Origin: Photobacterium indicum
GTDB lineage: Bacteria > Pseudomonadota > Gammaproteobacteria > Enterobacterales > Vibrionaceae
Assembly: GCF_003026215.1 (NCBI RefSeq)
Contig: NZ_PYOC01000017.1
Coordinates: forward strand, 1 to 64,000
Length of the DNA: 64,000 nucleotides
Direction: 5' to 3'
In this document: positions 18,487-26,995 of the stretch, in pieces
Layout: every line of letters begins with the position of its first letter
Numbering within the stretch: the stretch's first letter is position 1
The notes under the pieces: generated by a model
Database searches by the model: none
Seen by the model: only the letters and a program-made list of their open reading frames with translations
What the model was told of the DNA's origin: nothing
Program-made: the position numbers and the translations under genes

Positions 18487-19701
18487 TTGAAACTGAAACT
18501 TAGCCTGGTTGCTCTTGCCCTAATGGGTCAAACTACCGCCAATGCCGCCCCTCTGCTGGTCGATTTCGATAATAACGAGCGCGAAGAGCGCGTTCAGTCA
18601 AGCAATGCATGGCTGGAAATCGATACCCAAGCATTTTCTGGCAACATTCAGTTACTTCAAAAACAGCTAAAAGCCGATACAAAAATCTGCGCGATCATGA
18701 AAGCCGACGCTTACGGTAATGGTATCGCAGGCCTAATGCCATCCATCATCGCCAACCAAGTGCCATGTGTTGGGATCACCAGCAACGAAGAAGCTCGTGT
18801 AGTACGTAAGCACGGTTTCATAGGCAAAATCATGCGAGTACGTGCCGCGAGCAAAAATGAAATTGAAGGCGGCCTGCAATACCAGATGGAAGAATTAATC
18901 GGTACCAAGGCACAAGCCGATCAAATCATCGAAATCGCCCGAGAAAATGGCACAACTATTCCGGTTCACCTAGCACTGAATACCTCAGGTATGGGGCGTA
19001 ACGGCCTAGATCTGACAACTTATGAAGGTCAGGTAGAAGGTGTCGAAATCGCTGGCAATCCCAATCTGGAAATCGTAGGCATGATGACCCACTTCCCGAA
19101 CGAAGGCCTTGACGAAATCAAGCGCAAGGTAAAGCGCTTCAAGGTAGAAACGAAATGGCTGATGGACAGCGCCGATCTAAAGCGTAAGGACGTCACCCTA
19201 CATGTTGCCAACTCTTACATTACGCTGAACTTACCTGAAGCTCACCTAGACATGGTTCGCCCAGGCGGCATGCTTTACGGCGATTACCCAGCAACAGCAC
19301 CATACCAGCGCATCGTTTCATTCAAAACACATGTTGCGTCACTGCACCACTTCCCAGCAGGCAGCACCATCGGCTACGGCAGTACCGCAGTACTAGATCG
19401 CGATTCTGTACTGGCAAACCTTCCTATCGGCTACTCAGACGGCTTTGCCCGCTCTCTGGGTAACAAGGCAGAGGTACTGATCAACGGCCAGCGTGCTCGC
19501 GTGATGGGCATGGTATCAATGAACACCACCATGGTCGATGTCACAGACATCATCGACGTACAGACCAACGAGGAAGTGGTTATTTTTGGCCGTCAAGGCT
19601 TTGAAGAAATCACTGGCGAAGAGACCGAAGAAAAAAGTAATCGTATTCTGCCAGAACATTACACTGTTTGGGGTGCAACCAACCCACGTATCTACCGTTA
19701 A
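18487..19701 (+). CDS. bsrV: Periplasmic broad-spectrum amino-acid racemase BsrV
   Basis: This fold-type III PLP racemase is related to alanine racemase but exported. It produces many non-canonical D-amino acids that modulate peptidoglycan. A signal peptide (about 1-20, ANA before APLL) precedes the barrel. The PLP lysine is Lys72 in IMKADAYGNG and the catalytic tyrosine is about Tyr297 in TIGYGSTAVL. Cytosolic Alr enzymes lack the leader. The start is TTG at 18487, supported by AAAAGGAAA eight bases upstream. The length of 404 aa fits BsrV. It follows the MCP gene, the same pairing as in V. cholerae. Base composition is GC-richer than its surroundings. Confidence 0.9.
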   Translation: MKLKLSLVALALMGQTTANAAPLLVDFDNNEREERVQSSNAWLEIDTQAFSGNIQLLQKQLKADTKICAIMKADAYGNGIAGLMPSIIANQVPCVGITSNEEARVVRKHGFIGKIMRVRAASKNEIEGGLQYQMEELIGTKAQADQIIEIARENGTTIPVHLALNTSGMGRNGLDLTTYEGQVEGVEIAGNPNLEIVGMMTHFPNEGLDEIKRKVKRFKVETKWLMDSADLKRKDVTLHVANSYITLNLPEAHLDMVRPGGMLYGDYPATAPYQRIVSFKTHVASLHHFPAGSTIGYGSTAVLDRDSVLANLPIGYSDGFARSLGNKAEVLINGQRARVMGMVSMNTTMVDVTDIIDVQTNEEVVIFGRQGFEEITGEETEEKSNRILPEHYTVWGATNPRIYR

Positions 19702-19723
19702 TTTCTGGCTCACATAACGTCAA

Positions 19724-19742
19724 GGCCAGCAACATGCTGGCC
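19724..19742 (+). terminator. Terminator-like hairpin after bsrV
   Basis: The 8-bp perfect stem GGCCAGCA / TGCTGGCC has a 3-nt loop and lies 22 bases after the bsrV stop. The T-tract is short. Confidence 0.6.
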
Positions 19743-19785
19743 CTTACCATTTGCCTCCTTCAAAGCAACAAAGCAAGAGCCACGT

Positions 19786-19885
19786 ATATTAATCATGCCA
19801 ATGAGATTAATGATGAACGAACCAAAACAATGAAAAGACTCAAACTCGTGAATGCTATCCGGCTTAATCAAGAGGTATTATTGCC
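19786..19885 (+). pseudogene. Decayed fragment of epmB
   Basis: A 100-base stretch aligns without gaps to epmB at 16258-16357 in the same orientation, with 73 of 100 bases identical and 28 of the first 30. In frame it still reads YINHANEINDE..MKRLKLVNAIRLNQEVLL, against HINHANEINDE..MNKLKRVNVTLLNQGVLL in EpmB. Similarity stops on both sides and there is no gene context. It is a relic of a partial epmB duplication lying just beyond the MCP-bsrV module. Confidence 0.8.
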
Positions 19886-20284
19886 ACCAGTACCTACACT
19901 CATCCATGTTATTCCTTTCCTTTGCAATTCTTCTTTTTATTGAAGTACACCATTCAAGCCATAAAACACCAAAAAGCCGAACCAAATCAAAAATAATATC
20001 ACAACCAAAAATAATGACCTGTAACTCATTGTTATTGGTAGGGTGTACAGCTTGTACAGCTTTTTGAACATGATAACCCAAAAGCTTTTTTGCTTTATGA
20101 AATGGCATTAATCAATGCTTTTGATTAACTCGATAAAAAAATATCATCGTCACATATCTCGATTTTTTTTACATTTAAGAGCATAGTCGCCGCTTATTCA
20201 GTATTGTCCTTATTCGACAAATTGAAGTTCGCCAAACTTCCCACACTGATCCCATATCACCCTTTATAAGTCGCGAGAAACGCA
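19886..20284. other. Gene-free region upstream of rimK
   Basis: About 400 AT-rich bases hold no open reading frame that I can support. A short direct repeat TGTACAGCT-TGTACAGCT lies near 20042-20060. The last part presumably carries the rimK promoter. Confidence 0.5.
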
Positions 20285-21190
20285 ATGAAAATTGGCATTC
20301 TGTCCCAGAACGAAACCCTATACTCAACCCGCCGTTTACGTGAAGCATGTGAAGCTCGTGGTCATGAAGCGGTTATCATTAATGCCCTGCGTTGTTATAT
20401 GAATATCAACTCGGTACAGCCTTCTATTCATTTTGAAGGTAATGATTTAACTGGTTTTGACGCCATCATTCCACGTATTGGTGCAGACATAACATTTTAT
20501 GGCTGTTCAGTATTACGTCAATTTGAAATGATGGATGTGTTCTCGGTAAATCAGTCAATTGCTATTTCACGATCTCGAGACAAGCTACGCTCTTTACAAT
20601 TATTAAGCCGTAAAGGTGTAGGCATGCCAATCACTGGCTTTGCCAGCAAACCAGACGATGTGCCCGATTTAATTAAAATGGTCGGTGGTGCGCCACTGGT
20701 CATTAAATTATTAGAAGGCACTCAAGGTATTGGCGTGGTATTGGCTGAAACCCAAACGGCTGCAGAAAGTGTTATTGAAGCTTTCATGGGCCTGAAAGCC
20801 AACATCATGGTACAGGAATACATTAAAGAAGCTGGCGGTGCTGATATTCGCTGTTTCGTGATTGGCGATAAAGTCATTGCAGCCATGAAACGCCAAGCAG
20901 CTGACGGTGAGTTCCGTTCAAATTTACACCGTGGTGGTAGCGCATCTTTAGTCCGTATTACACCAGAAGAACGCAAAACAGCAGTCGCAGCTGCAAAAGC
21001 AATGGGATTAAGCGTTGCAGGGGTCGATTTACTTCGTTCTGAACGCGGCCCACTAATTATGGAAGTTAACTCATCACCTGGTCTTGAAGGTATTGAAGCA
21101 GCAACAGAAAAAGATATCGCCGGTATGATTATCGAATATATCGAAAAAAATGCCGCCAAGAAAAATCGCCGCCACTTACAGCACCAGTAA
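20285..21190 (+). CDS. rimK: Ribosomal protein S6--L-glutamate ligase RimK
   Basis: This 301-aa ATP-grasp ligase adds glutamate residues to the C-terminus of ribosomal protein S6. MKIGILSQNETLYSTRRLREA is the family N-terminus. PLVIKLLEGTQGIGVVLAE is the ATP-binding block, and the C-terminal LLRSERGPLIMEVNSSPGLEGIE carries the metal-binding Glu/Asn. The ATG at 20285 follows GAGAAACGCA. It is monocistronic with its own terminator. Confidence 0.95.
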   Translation: MKIGILSQNETLYSTRRLREACEARGHEAVIINALRCYMNINSVQPSIHFEGNDLTGFDAIIPRIGADITFYGCSVLRQFEMMDVFSVNQSIAISRSRDKLRSLQLLSRKGVGMPITGFASKPDDVPDLIKMVGGAPLVIKLLEGTQGIGVVLAETQTAAESVIEAFMGLKANIMVQEYIKEAGGADIRCFVIGDKVIAAMKRQAADGEFRSNLHRGGSASLVRITPEERKTAVAAAKAMGLSVAGVDLLRSERGPLIMEVNSSPGLEGIEAATEKDIAGMIIEYIEKNAAKKNRRHLQHQ

Positions 21191-21239
21191 AAGTTAGCCT
21201 CACACTTATCGACGAGTGCCTTACTATTCGATCTAATTA

Positions 21240-21272
21240 AAAGCAGCGGTTACTGGCTGCTTTTCTTTTTTA
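21240..21272 (+). terminator. Intrinsic terminator of rimK
   Basis: The 9-bp stem AAAAGCAGC / GCTGCTTTT is followed by CTTTTTT, about 50 bases after the stop. Confidence 0.88.
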
Positions 21273-22165
21273 TATACCGTAATCCTCCTTCTAAAGTGTT
21301 CCTCTTAATTCTTCATGCCTTGTTTCTCTGTTATTTATGCCAGTCCAAAATAATTTTTCCTACGCGATTTCTTGCCTAATTACAGACCGAGTATGATGTT
21401 AATCACACGCGCGTGCATCTTTTACCACATAGAACAGCAAAAAGATGCCCACAAATAACACCGGTAATATAAAGCATGAAAAACATCGTAAGCAGTTGAT
21501 ATCCAACTCATTTATTTTGCGTACAGCTTTTTTTGCTAATTTCAAAGTGAACTGCACATGGTTATTTTGATTTAAAAACATCCTGACATTCTTAAAGCCA
21601 AAAGAGGTACAGCGAAATGTCACATAAACAGCTAAAACATGAACAAAAATAACAAGTGGTTTAAAGTACAAAATAAAGCACGTAACAGGCTGATTTTAAA
21701 CAAGTAAAAACATGTACTGCTTTTGGGGCTTTTTTCCAAGTGAAGGGTGATGGCATTTTTCATCCTTAAATAGGAATAAAACAGCAGTATGCTTTTTATA
21801 AACAAAACAACGTACAGGATTAAAGCTAAAAATCAGCAAAAAGGTGACCACGATTAATACGTGAGTATTTCAATCCAAGAGTCAGATGTAAGCCATTGTT
21901 TTGTATGTAAATTTATTATTGTGCAGCTTTTAAAGGAATTTAATCAGTAAGCTAGCCAGTAGATTTATGGTTTTAATCATTCTATCTACCACGATTAAAA
22001 CCTTGTGCTAGCTTGTTGGTAAAGACTGACATCAAATATTGATACTTATCATGATTGGTATAGTTGCGGGGATATACGGCTATTGGCGAATCAATACTGA
22101 CGTTATGGAAGGTACTTTCATGAATGGCTGCATCGAATAAACACAAAATGCCATGTAACAGGTAC
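21273..22165. other. Nearly 0.9 kb without a recognisable gene
   Basis: The stretch between the rimK and groEL terminators is AT-rich. Two minus-strand open frames exist. One (21399-21671, 90 codons, TTG start) has hydrophobic segments at both ends. The other (21982-22167, 61 codons) ends VFTNKLAQGFNRGR. Neither has a good ribosome site or a family I recognise. They may be remnants of a lost gene. A nested inverted repeat lies at 21951-22012. Confidence 0.45.
21951..22012. repeat. Nested inverted repeat in the rimK-groEL gap
   Basis: Outer arms GCTAGC (21951-21956 and 22007-22012) enclose a perfect 10-bp inverted repeat GGTTTTAATC / GATTAAAACC (21969-21978 and 21993-22002). No T-tract follows. 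It may be an RNA structure or the end of a decayed mobile element. Confidence 0.55.
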
Positions 22166-22196
22166 AAAAAAACCCGCCATAAGACGGGTTCTTTTT
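22166..22196 (-). terminator. Intrinsic terminator of groESL
   Basis: Minus strand: stem AACCCG / CGGGTT followed by TTTTTTT, about 70 bases after the groEL stop. A T-tract on the other side could make it work in both directions. Confidence 0.85.
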
Positions 22197-22258
22197 TATC
22201 AGTGGTTATTTACAGCACAATGATCAACACCATGTTGTTAATAACGACAGAATGATGA

Positions 22259-23911
22259 TTACATCATACCGCCCATGCCACCCATACCACCCATGCCGCC
22301 CATATCAGGCATTGCAGGAGCATCTTTAGCTGGCATATCTGTAATCATAGCTTCAGTAGTAATCATCAGGCCAGCAACAGAAGCTGCGAACTGAAGTGCT
22401 GAACGCGTTACTTTAGTTGGGTCAAGAATACCCATTTCAATCATGTCGCCGTATTCGCCAGTTGCAGCGTTGTAACCATAGTTACCTTCGCCAGCACGAA
22501 CATTGTTAGCAACAACAGATTCTTCGTCACCCGCATTCTTAGTGATTTGACGGATAGGAGATTCCATCGCACGAAGTGCTACGCGAATACCTACGTTCTG
22601 CTCTTCGTTGTCACCAACAAGACCAGACTCAGCAACTTGTGATGCTGCGCGGATTAGTGCAACACCACCACCAGCAACTACGCCTTCTTCTACAGCAGCA
22701 CGCGTTGCGTGTAGTGCATCTTCAACGCGGTCTTTCTTCTCTTTCATTTCAACTTCAGTTGCCGCGCCAACTTTAATTACAGCAACGCCGCCAGCTAGTT
22801 TCGCAACACGCTCTTGAAGTTTTTCTTTATCATAGTCAGATGTTGCGTCTTCGATTTGTTGACGAATTTGAGCAACACGTCCCTGAATCATTGTTTCTTC
22901 ACCAGCACCATCGATGATAGTTGTGTTTTCTTTGGTGATAGTAATGCGCTTAGCTTGACCAAGATCTTCAAGTTGTACTTTTTCTAGCTCTAGACCGATT
23001 TCTTCAGAAATAACAGTACCAGCCGTTAGTACAGCAATGTCTTGTAGCATTGACTTACGACGGTCACCAAAACCTGGTGCTTTAACAGCAGCAACTTTTA
23101 CGATACCACGCATGTTGTTCACAACAAGTGTTGCTAATGCTTCACCTTCAACGTCTTCCGCAACGATAAGCAATGGACGAGAGGCTTTCGCTACGCCTTC
23201 TAGAGCAGGAAGTAGTTCACGAATGTTCGATACTTTCTTGTCTACAAGTAGAATGAATGGGCTTTCTAGATCAACAGAACCCGCTTCTTGGTTGTTGATG
23301 AAGTAAGGAGAAAGGTAACCGCGGTCGAACTGCATACCTTCAACGACATCAAGCTCGTCATGCAATGCTTGACCTTCTTCAACAGTGATAACACCGTCGC
23401 GGCCTACTTTTTCCATTGCTTCTGCAATTAGGTTACCCACAGTTGCATCAGCATTTGCAGAAATAGTACCTACCTGTGCGATAGCTTTTGTATCTTCACA
23501 CGGTACAGACAGTTCTTTTAATGCTTCAACAGCAGCAACAACCGCTTTGTCGATACCACGTTTAAGATCCATTGGGTTCATGCCGGCAGCAACGGCTTTT
23601 AGGCCTTCAGTAATGATTGACTGTGCCAATACTGTTGCTGTTGTTGTTCCGTCGCCCGCCGCGTCATTCGCTTGCGAAGCCACTTCTTTTACCATTTGTG
23701 CGCCCATGTTTTGGAACTTGTCTTCAAGTTCAATTTCACGTGCAACAGAAACACCATCTTTTGTGATTGTTGGTGCGCCAAATGATTTATCTAGAACAAC
23801 GTTACGGCCTTTAGGACCTAATGTTACTTTTACAGCGTCAGCCAGAACGTTTACACCTTCTAGCATTTTAATTCGAGCGTCATTGCCAAATTTAACGTCT
23901 TTAGCAGCCAT
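22259..23911 (-). CDS. groEL: 60-kDa chaperonin GroEL
   Basis: This 550-aa chaperonin subunit assembles with GroES into the ATP-driven folding chamber. MAAKDVKFGNDARIKMLEGVNVLADAVKVTLGPKGRNVVLD is the canonical N-terminus. GDGTTTATVLAQ carries the ATPase Asp, and the C-terminal tail is GGM repeats (MPDMGGMGGMGGMGGMM). A strong AAGGAAT ribosome site precedes the ATG. It is second gene of groESL, 41 bases after groES. Confidence 0.98.
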   Translation of the reverse strand: MAAKDVKFGNDARIKMLEGVNVLADAVKVTLGPKGRNVVLDKSFGAPTITKDGVSVAREIELEDKFQNMGAQMVKEVASQANDAAGDGTTTATVLAQSIITEGLKAVAAGMNPMDLKRGIDKAVVAAVEALKELSVPCEDTKAIAQVGTISANADATVGNLIAEAMEKVGRDGVITVEEGQALHDELDVVEGMQFDRGYLSPYFINNQEAGSVDLESPFILLVDKKVSNIRELLPALEGVAKASRPLLIVAEDVEGEALATLVVNNMRGIVKVAAVKAPGFGDRRKSMLQDIAVLTAGTVISEEIGLELEKVQLEDLGQAKRITITKENTTIIDGAGEETMIQGRVAQIRQQIEDATSDYDKEKLQERVAKLAGGVAVIKVGAATEVEMKEKKDRVEDALHATRAAVEEGVVAGGGVALIRAASQVAESGLVGDNEEQNVGIRVALRAMESPIRQITKNAGDEESVVANNVRAGEGNYGYNAATGEYGDMIEMGILDPTKVTRSALQFAASVAGLMITTEAMITDMPAKDAPAMPDMGGMGGMGGMGGMM

Positions 23912-23952
23912 GTCTCTATTCCTTTCTTAATTATTTATTTAAAGTGAACGGA

Positions 23953-24243
23953 TTATTCAACGATTGCCATGATGTCATTTTCAGACATGATCAGGACTTC
24001 TTTACCATCAATCTTTTCTGACTTAGTGCCGTAGCCTTCAGCAAAGATAACAGTATCACCAACTTTAACATCCAACTCTTGAACTGTGCCATTTTCTAGA
24101 ATGCGGCCTTTGCCTACAGCTAGTACAACACCACGTGTTGATTTTTCGGCAGCAGAACCAGTTAGCACAATGCCACCAGCAGACTTAGATTCAACTTCTT
24201 GGCGTTCAACGATAACTCGGTCATGTAAAGGACGAATGTTCAT
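23953..24243 (-). CDS. groES: 10-kDa co-chaperonin GroES
   Basis: The 96-aa lid of the GroEL chamber begins MNIRPLHDRVIVERQEVESKSAGGIVLTG, which includes the mobile loop. The ATG at 24243 has an AGGAGAG ribosome site. In-frame codons up to 24306 are upstream leader. It heads the groESL operon. Confidence 0.98.
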   Translation of the reverse strand: MNIRPLHDRVIVERQEVESKSAGGIVLTGSAAEKSTRGVVLAVGKGRILENGTVQELDVKVGDTVIFAEGYGTKSEKIDGKEVLIMSENDIMAIVE

Positions 24244-24328
24244 TGGTCGTCTCTCCTGATTGGGTAAGATCCATGGGATATAAACAAGTAGCACACTAGA
24301 GGTCACTTACTTGTTCTGTTAAGTACAC

Positions 24329-24356
24329 ATGTTGGGTCATTTTTTAGGATCCCAAG
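24329..24356 (-). promoter_or_regulatory. Possible sigma-32 promoter of groESL
   Basis: On the minus strand CTTGGG (24351-24356) and CCCAACAT (24329-24336), 14 bases apart, resemble the heat-shock consensus CTTGAA-N13/17-CCCCATNT. The match is partial. I see no CIRCE inverted repeat, which fits sigma-32 control as in other gammaproteobacteria. Confidence 0.35.
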
Positions 24357-24453
24357 CCCTAAGCGCTAAATATTACGAAAATAACCCCGAGAATTTTTGC
24401 CCGATCACACTCTTTGCTTTAGGGTAATCGAGCGAATCAAATTCGAGACCATT

Positions 24454-25839
24454 ATGTTAAAAGAAAAAAGGTCCCTGCCGGTAATACCAAAGACCGTAAA
24501 TCAACGCCCCGACAAACACGGGCTGCTATCTGATCCTATCGCAGATGTATTGCGTCGCCTTGCTGTACCTATGGCATTTGGTATGGTCGCAATCTTAATG
24601 TTCAACTTAGTTGATACTTTTTTCATCTCATTATTAGGCACTGATGCACTGGCTGCTGTCAGCTTCACTTTTCCTGTTACCTTTGCTGTAAATTGCATCA
24701 CGATGGGAGTCAGTGTTGGTATCTCGACCAATATTGGTCGCTTATTAGGTCAAGGGGCTGGACATTCAGCAGCACGCTTCGCCAGCCATGGTATTTTATT
24801 AGCCGTTATACTGGTTATTGCAGCATCGAGTCTAGGTATCATCACGATTGAACCTTTGTTTTCACTGATTGGCGCAAGTCCCGATTTATTACCAGTGATC
24901 AGTGAATACATGAGTATTTGGTATTTAGCGATCCCATTGCTGGTTATTCCGATGGCAGGAAATAGTGCGATTCGTGCGACGGGTGATACTAAAACGCCTG
25001 CAAAGATCATGATGTTGGCAGGTTTGATCAATGGTGTGCTCGATCCTTTATTGATCTTTGGCTACGGACCGTTTCCTGAATTAGGAGTAAAAGGCGCTGC
25101 GATTGCCAGTGGCATAAGCTGGGCATTCGCCCTGTTTTATTCGCTGTTTATTTTAATTTACCGAGAGAAACTGCTGGCAAAACCGAAACCTACATTACTG
25201 CTGAATGATTGGAAAAAGGTAATGCAAATTGGTATGCCTGCTGGGCTATCAAATGCGTTAAATCCGCTATCTGGTGCATTACTTATGTGGTTACTTGCCA
25301 CGCAAGGCACAACATCTGTGGCGGCTTATGGTGCCGCTATGCGCATTGAGTCGTTACTGGTCATTACCATGATGGCGCTAGGCTCTGCGTTAATGCCCTT
25401 TATGGCGCAAAACTTAGGGGCCGATAAACCAGAGCGGGCATTTAAAGCCCTGTTCATCGCCATGCGGTTTGCCATTATTTTCCAGTTGTTAATCTTCGTG
25501 ATGATGGTTCCGCTCAGTTGGCCGTTATCAGCCTTATTCAGCCAAGATGTCGCTGTGCAAGAGCAATTGTGGCATTACTTGATAGTGGTACCTATCAGCT
25601 ACGGGCTTCAAGCAGTATGTATGTTATTAATTAGTGCTTTAAATGCAATGCATAAATCAATGCATGCCCTAGTGTGGAATTTATTACGTTTATTCGGCTT
25701 TTTATTACCCGCAGCATGGTTAGGCAGCCAGCTTAATGGCACTGAAGGATTATTTATTGGTATTACCGTTGCCAATATCGCCAGTGGTATTTGTGCTTAT
25801 CTATATGCTATTCGCATGCGTAAACAAGCAGGTTTTTAA
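24454..25839 (+). CDS. MATE-family multidrug/sodium antiporter
   Basis: This 461-aa integral membrane protein has twelve hydrophobic segments in two similar halves. It shows MATE signatures such as NLVDTFFISLLGTDALAAVSFTFPV near the N-terminus, and IPMAGNSAIRATGDTKTPAKIMM. Family members export cationic drugs in exchange for Na+ or H+. The sequence looks closer to the VmrA/DinF-like branch than to NorM, but I cannot fix a substrate. The ATG at 24454 is preferred over an in-frame ATG at 24397 because the added N-terminus is not hydrophobic and has no family support. It is divergent from groESL. Confidence 0.88.
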   Translation: MLKEKRSLPVIPKTVNQRPDKHGLLSDPIADVLRRLAVPMAFGMVAILMFNLVDTFFISLLGTDALAAVSFTFPVTFAVNCITMGVSVGISTNIGRLLGQGAGHSAARFASHGILLAVILVIAASSLGIITIEPLFSLIGASPDLLPVISEYMSIWYLAIPLLVIPMAGNSAIRATGDTKTPAKIMMLAGLINGVLDPLLIFGYGPFPELGVKGAAIASGISWAFALFYSLFILIYREKLLAKPKPTLLLNDWKKVMQIGMPAGLSNALNPLSGALLMWLLATQGTTSVAAYGAAMRIESLLVITMMALGSALMPFMAQNLGADKPERAFKALFIAMRFAIIFQLLIFVMMVPLSWPLSALFSQDVAVQEQLWHYLIVVPISYGLQAVCMLLISALNAMHKSMHALVWNLLRLFGFLLPAAWLGSQLNGTEGLFIGITVANIASGICAYLYAIRMRKQAGF

Positions 25840-25897
25840 ACATATCACGATACAAAAACAACGCATTCTCGCTTAAAAAATGTGAATAGCATGAACA

Positions 25898-25926
25898 AAA
25901 AAAGCAGCCAATGGCTGCTTTTTTAT
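25898..25926. terminator. Bidirectional terminator between the MATE gene and fxsA
   Basis: AAAAAAGCAGCC / GGCTGCTTTTTT with a 3-nt loop and A/T tracts on both sides serves the converging genes. Confidence 0.9.
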
Positions 25927-25967
25927 TGCGTCGAGTCATACGCTGTTCAGCGCTTGTATTCGATAAA

Positions 25968-26543
25968 CTAATTCAAACGATTATTCTGGTCGTTATTTTT
26001 ATCGTCTTTACGTTCAAACTCACCATCAAACACATCACCGTCTCGATTGTCAGTATTACGCGTCTCTTGACTACGCTTTTGCTCAAAAGGATCGGCACCA
26101 TCGAATGGACCTTGCTGACCAAATGGGCTTTGGTTGTCAAACCCCTGACCGCCGCCAAACCCTGCCGAGAAACCAGAACCCATGCCGTTTACTTTTACTC
26201 GGCTCATTAATTGCTTCGCCAGCATGGCGCGGGGAGCAGGTAATAACACTATCATCCCCAATGCATCGGTCATAAAGCCTGGGGTTAATAGCAATACACC
26301 GGCAACAGCCAACATAACACCTTCAACAATTTGTTGAGCCGGTATTTCACCTTGTTGTAATCGGCTTTGAACAGACATCAAGGTCGCAATACCTTGGCTG
26401 CGAACTAATGACGCCCCCACAACTGCTGTTACCAATACGAAAGCAAGGGTTGGCCATAAGCCAAAGAAACCACCCACTTGGACAAACAATCCAATTTCAA
26501 CGATAGGGACAAGAATAAATAAAAACAGCAATACAGGAAACAC
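25968..26543 (-). CDS. fxsA: FxsA-family inner-membrane protein
   Basis: This 191-aa protein matches FxsA, named for suppression of F-plasmid exclusion of phage T7. Its normal function is unknown. The conserved core has several hydrophobic segments (MFPVLLFLFILVPIVEIGLFVQVGG and a second block around LLLTPGFMTDALGMIVLLP). Beyond about residue 115 the tail is low-complexity, first Gly/Phe/Gln-rich (FGGGQGFDNQSPFGQQGPF) and then charged and Asn/Asp-rich (DDKNNDQNNRLN). The start is GTG at 26543 with AAGAGGT. It is divergent from aspA, as in E. coli. Confidence 0.92.
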   Translation of the reverse strand: MFPVLLFLFILVPIVEIGLFVQVGGFFGLWPTLAFVLVTAVVGASLVRSQGIATLMSVQSRLQQGEIPAQQIVEGVMLAVAGVLLLTPGFMTDALGMIVLLPAPRAMLAKQLMSRVKVNGMGSGFSAGFGGGQGFDNQSPFGQQGPFDGADPFEQKRSQETRNTDNRDGDVFDGEFERKDDKNNDQNNRLN

Positions 26544-26783
26544 AGCTTACCTCTTAGGGGTCGTTGATCACTTACGGGTAACACTTCATCACCGAGGCAT
26601 TACCAAAAAGATATTAAATTTAATCTATACATTAACTATGGGGCTATTGTGGCATTTTTCAACTAAATAGGCGCGAAGCTACCCCGCATTATTCGTTACC
26701 AACCGTAAATACACACTTCATTCACAATTGATTATATTCTTTCATTTACCCCCCTATTCGAGGTCCTAATTATTAACAGCATT
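26544..26783. other. fxsA/aspA intergenic region
   Basis: Together with the bases down to 26995, this divergent region holds the fxsA ribosome site (about 26550-26557) and the CRP-like site of aspA. Apart from these I see no gene. A short open frame at 26785-26970 has no ribosome site. Confidence 0.5.
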
Positions 26784-26799
26784 TGTGAAGCAGATCTCA
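26784..26799 (+). promoter_or_regulatory. CRP-like site upstream of aspA
   Basis: TGTGA-AGCAGA-TCTCA matches 9 of 10 consensus positions of the CRP half-sites. It lies about 200 bases before the aspA start. aspA is catabolite-controlled in E. coli. Binding here is inferred. Confidence 0.5.
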
Positions 26800-26995
26800 T
26801 TCTTGTGCAAATGTTTTCATGTGCTTCAAAAAAGTGATCTCGGTTATGGTTTTACCACTAAAGGGGAGTATTATCGGCTGCAAATAAGGTGTCAGGAACG
26901 ATCATCTAGCCAAAACTTCTGCGGAATGGATTCTTATTCAGAACTGGCTCAAAGTTTGAATTTTTATTAGCAGATTCCCCATAAAGGCTATATTT

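Noticed and set aside
16826..20284. Genomic island or integrated element around MCP-bsrV
   Set aside because: There is no integrase, transposase, attachment-site repeat or tRNA junction. Only the epmB relic and composition difference are seen, so I report the module and relic without calling an island.
20722..21159. 145-codon open frame opposite rimK
   Set aside because: It lies fully inside rimK on the other strand. It is a shadow of a conserved gene.
23385..23930. 181-codon open frame opposite groEL
   Set aside because: It is antisense to the highly conserved groEL coding sequence, Ser/Thr/Ala-rich from reversed codon bias, with no ribosome site.
24244..24453. CIRCE element for groESL
   Set aside because: I looked for the TTAGCACTC-N9-GAGTGCTAA dyad and found none; only a weak sigma-32-like promoter is present.
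26785..26970. 61-codon frame upstream of aspA, considered as a leader peptide
   Set aside because: It starts inside the CRP-like site, has no ribosome site and no codon pattern suggesting attenuation.
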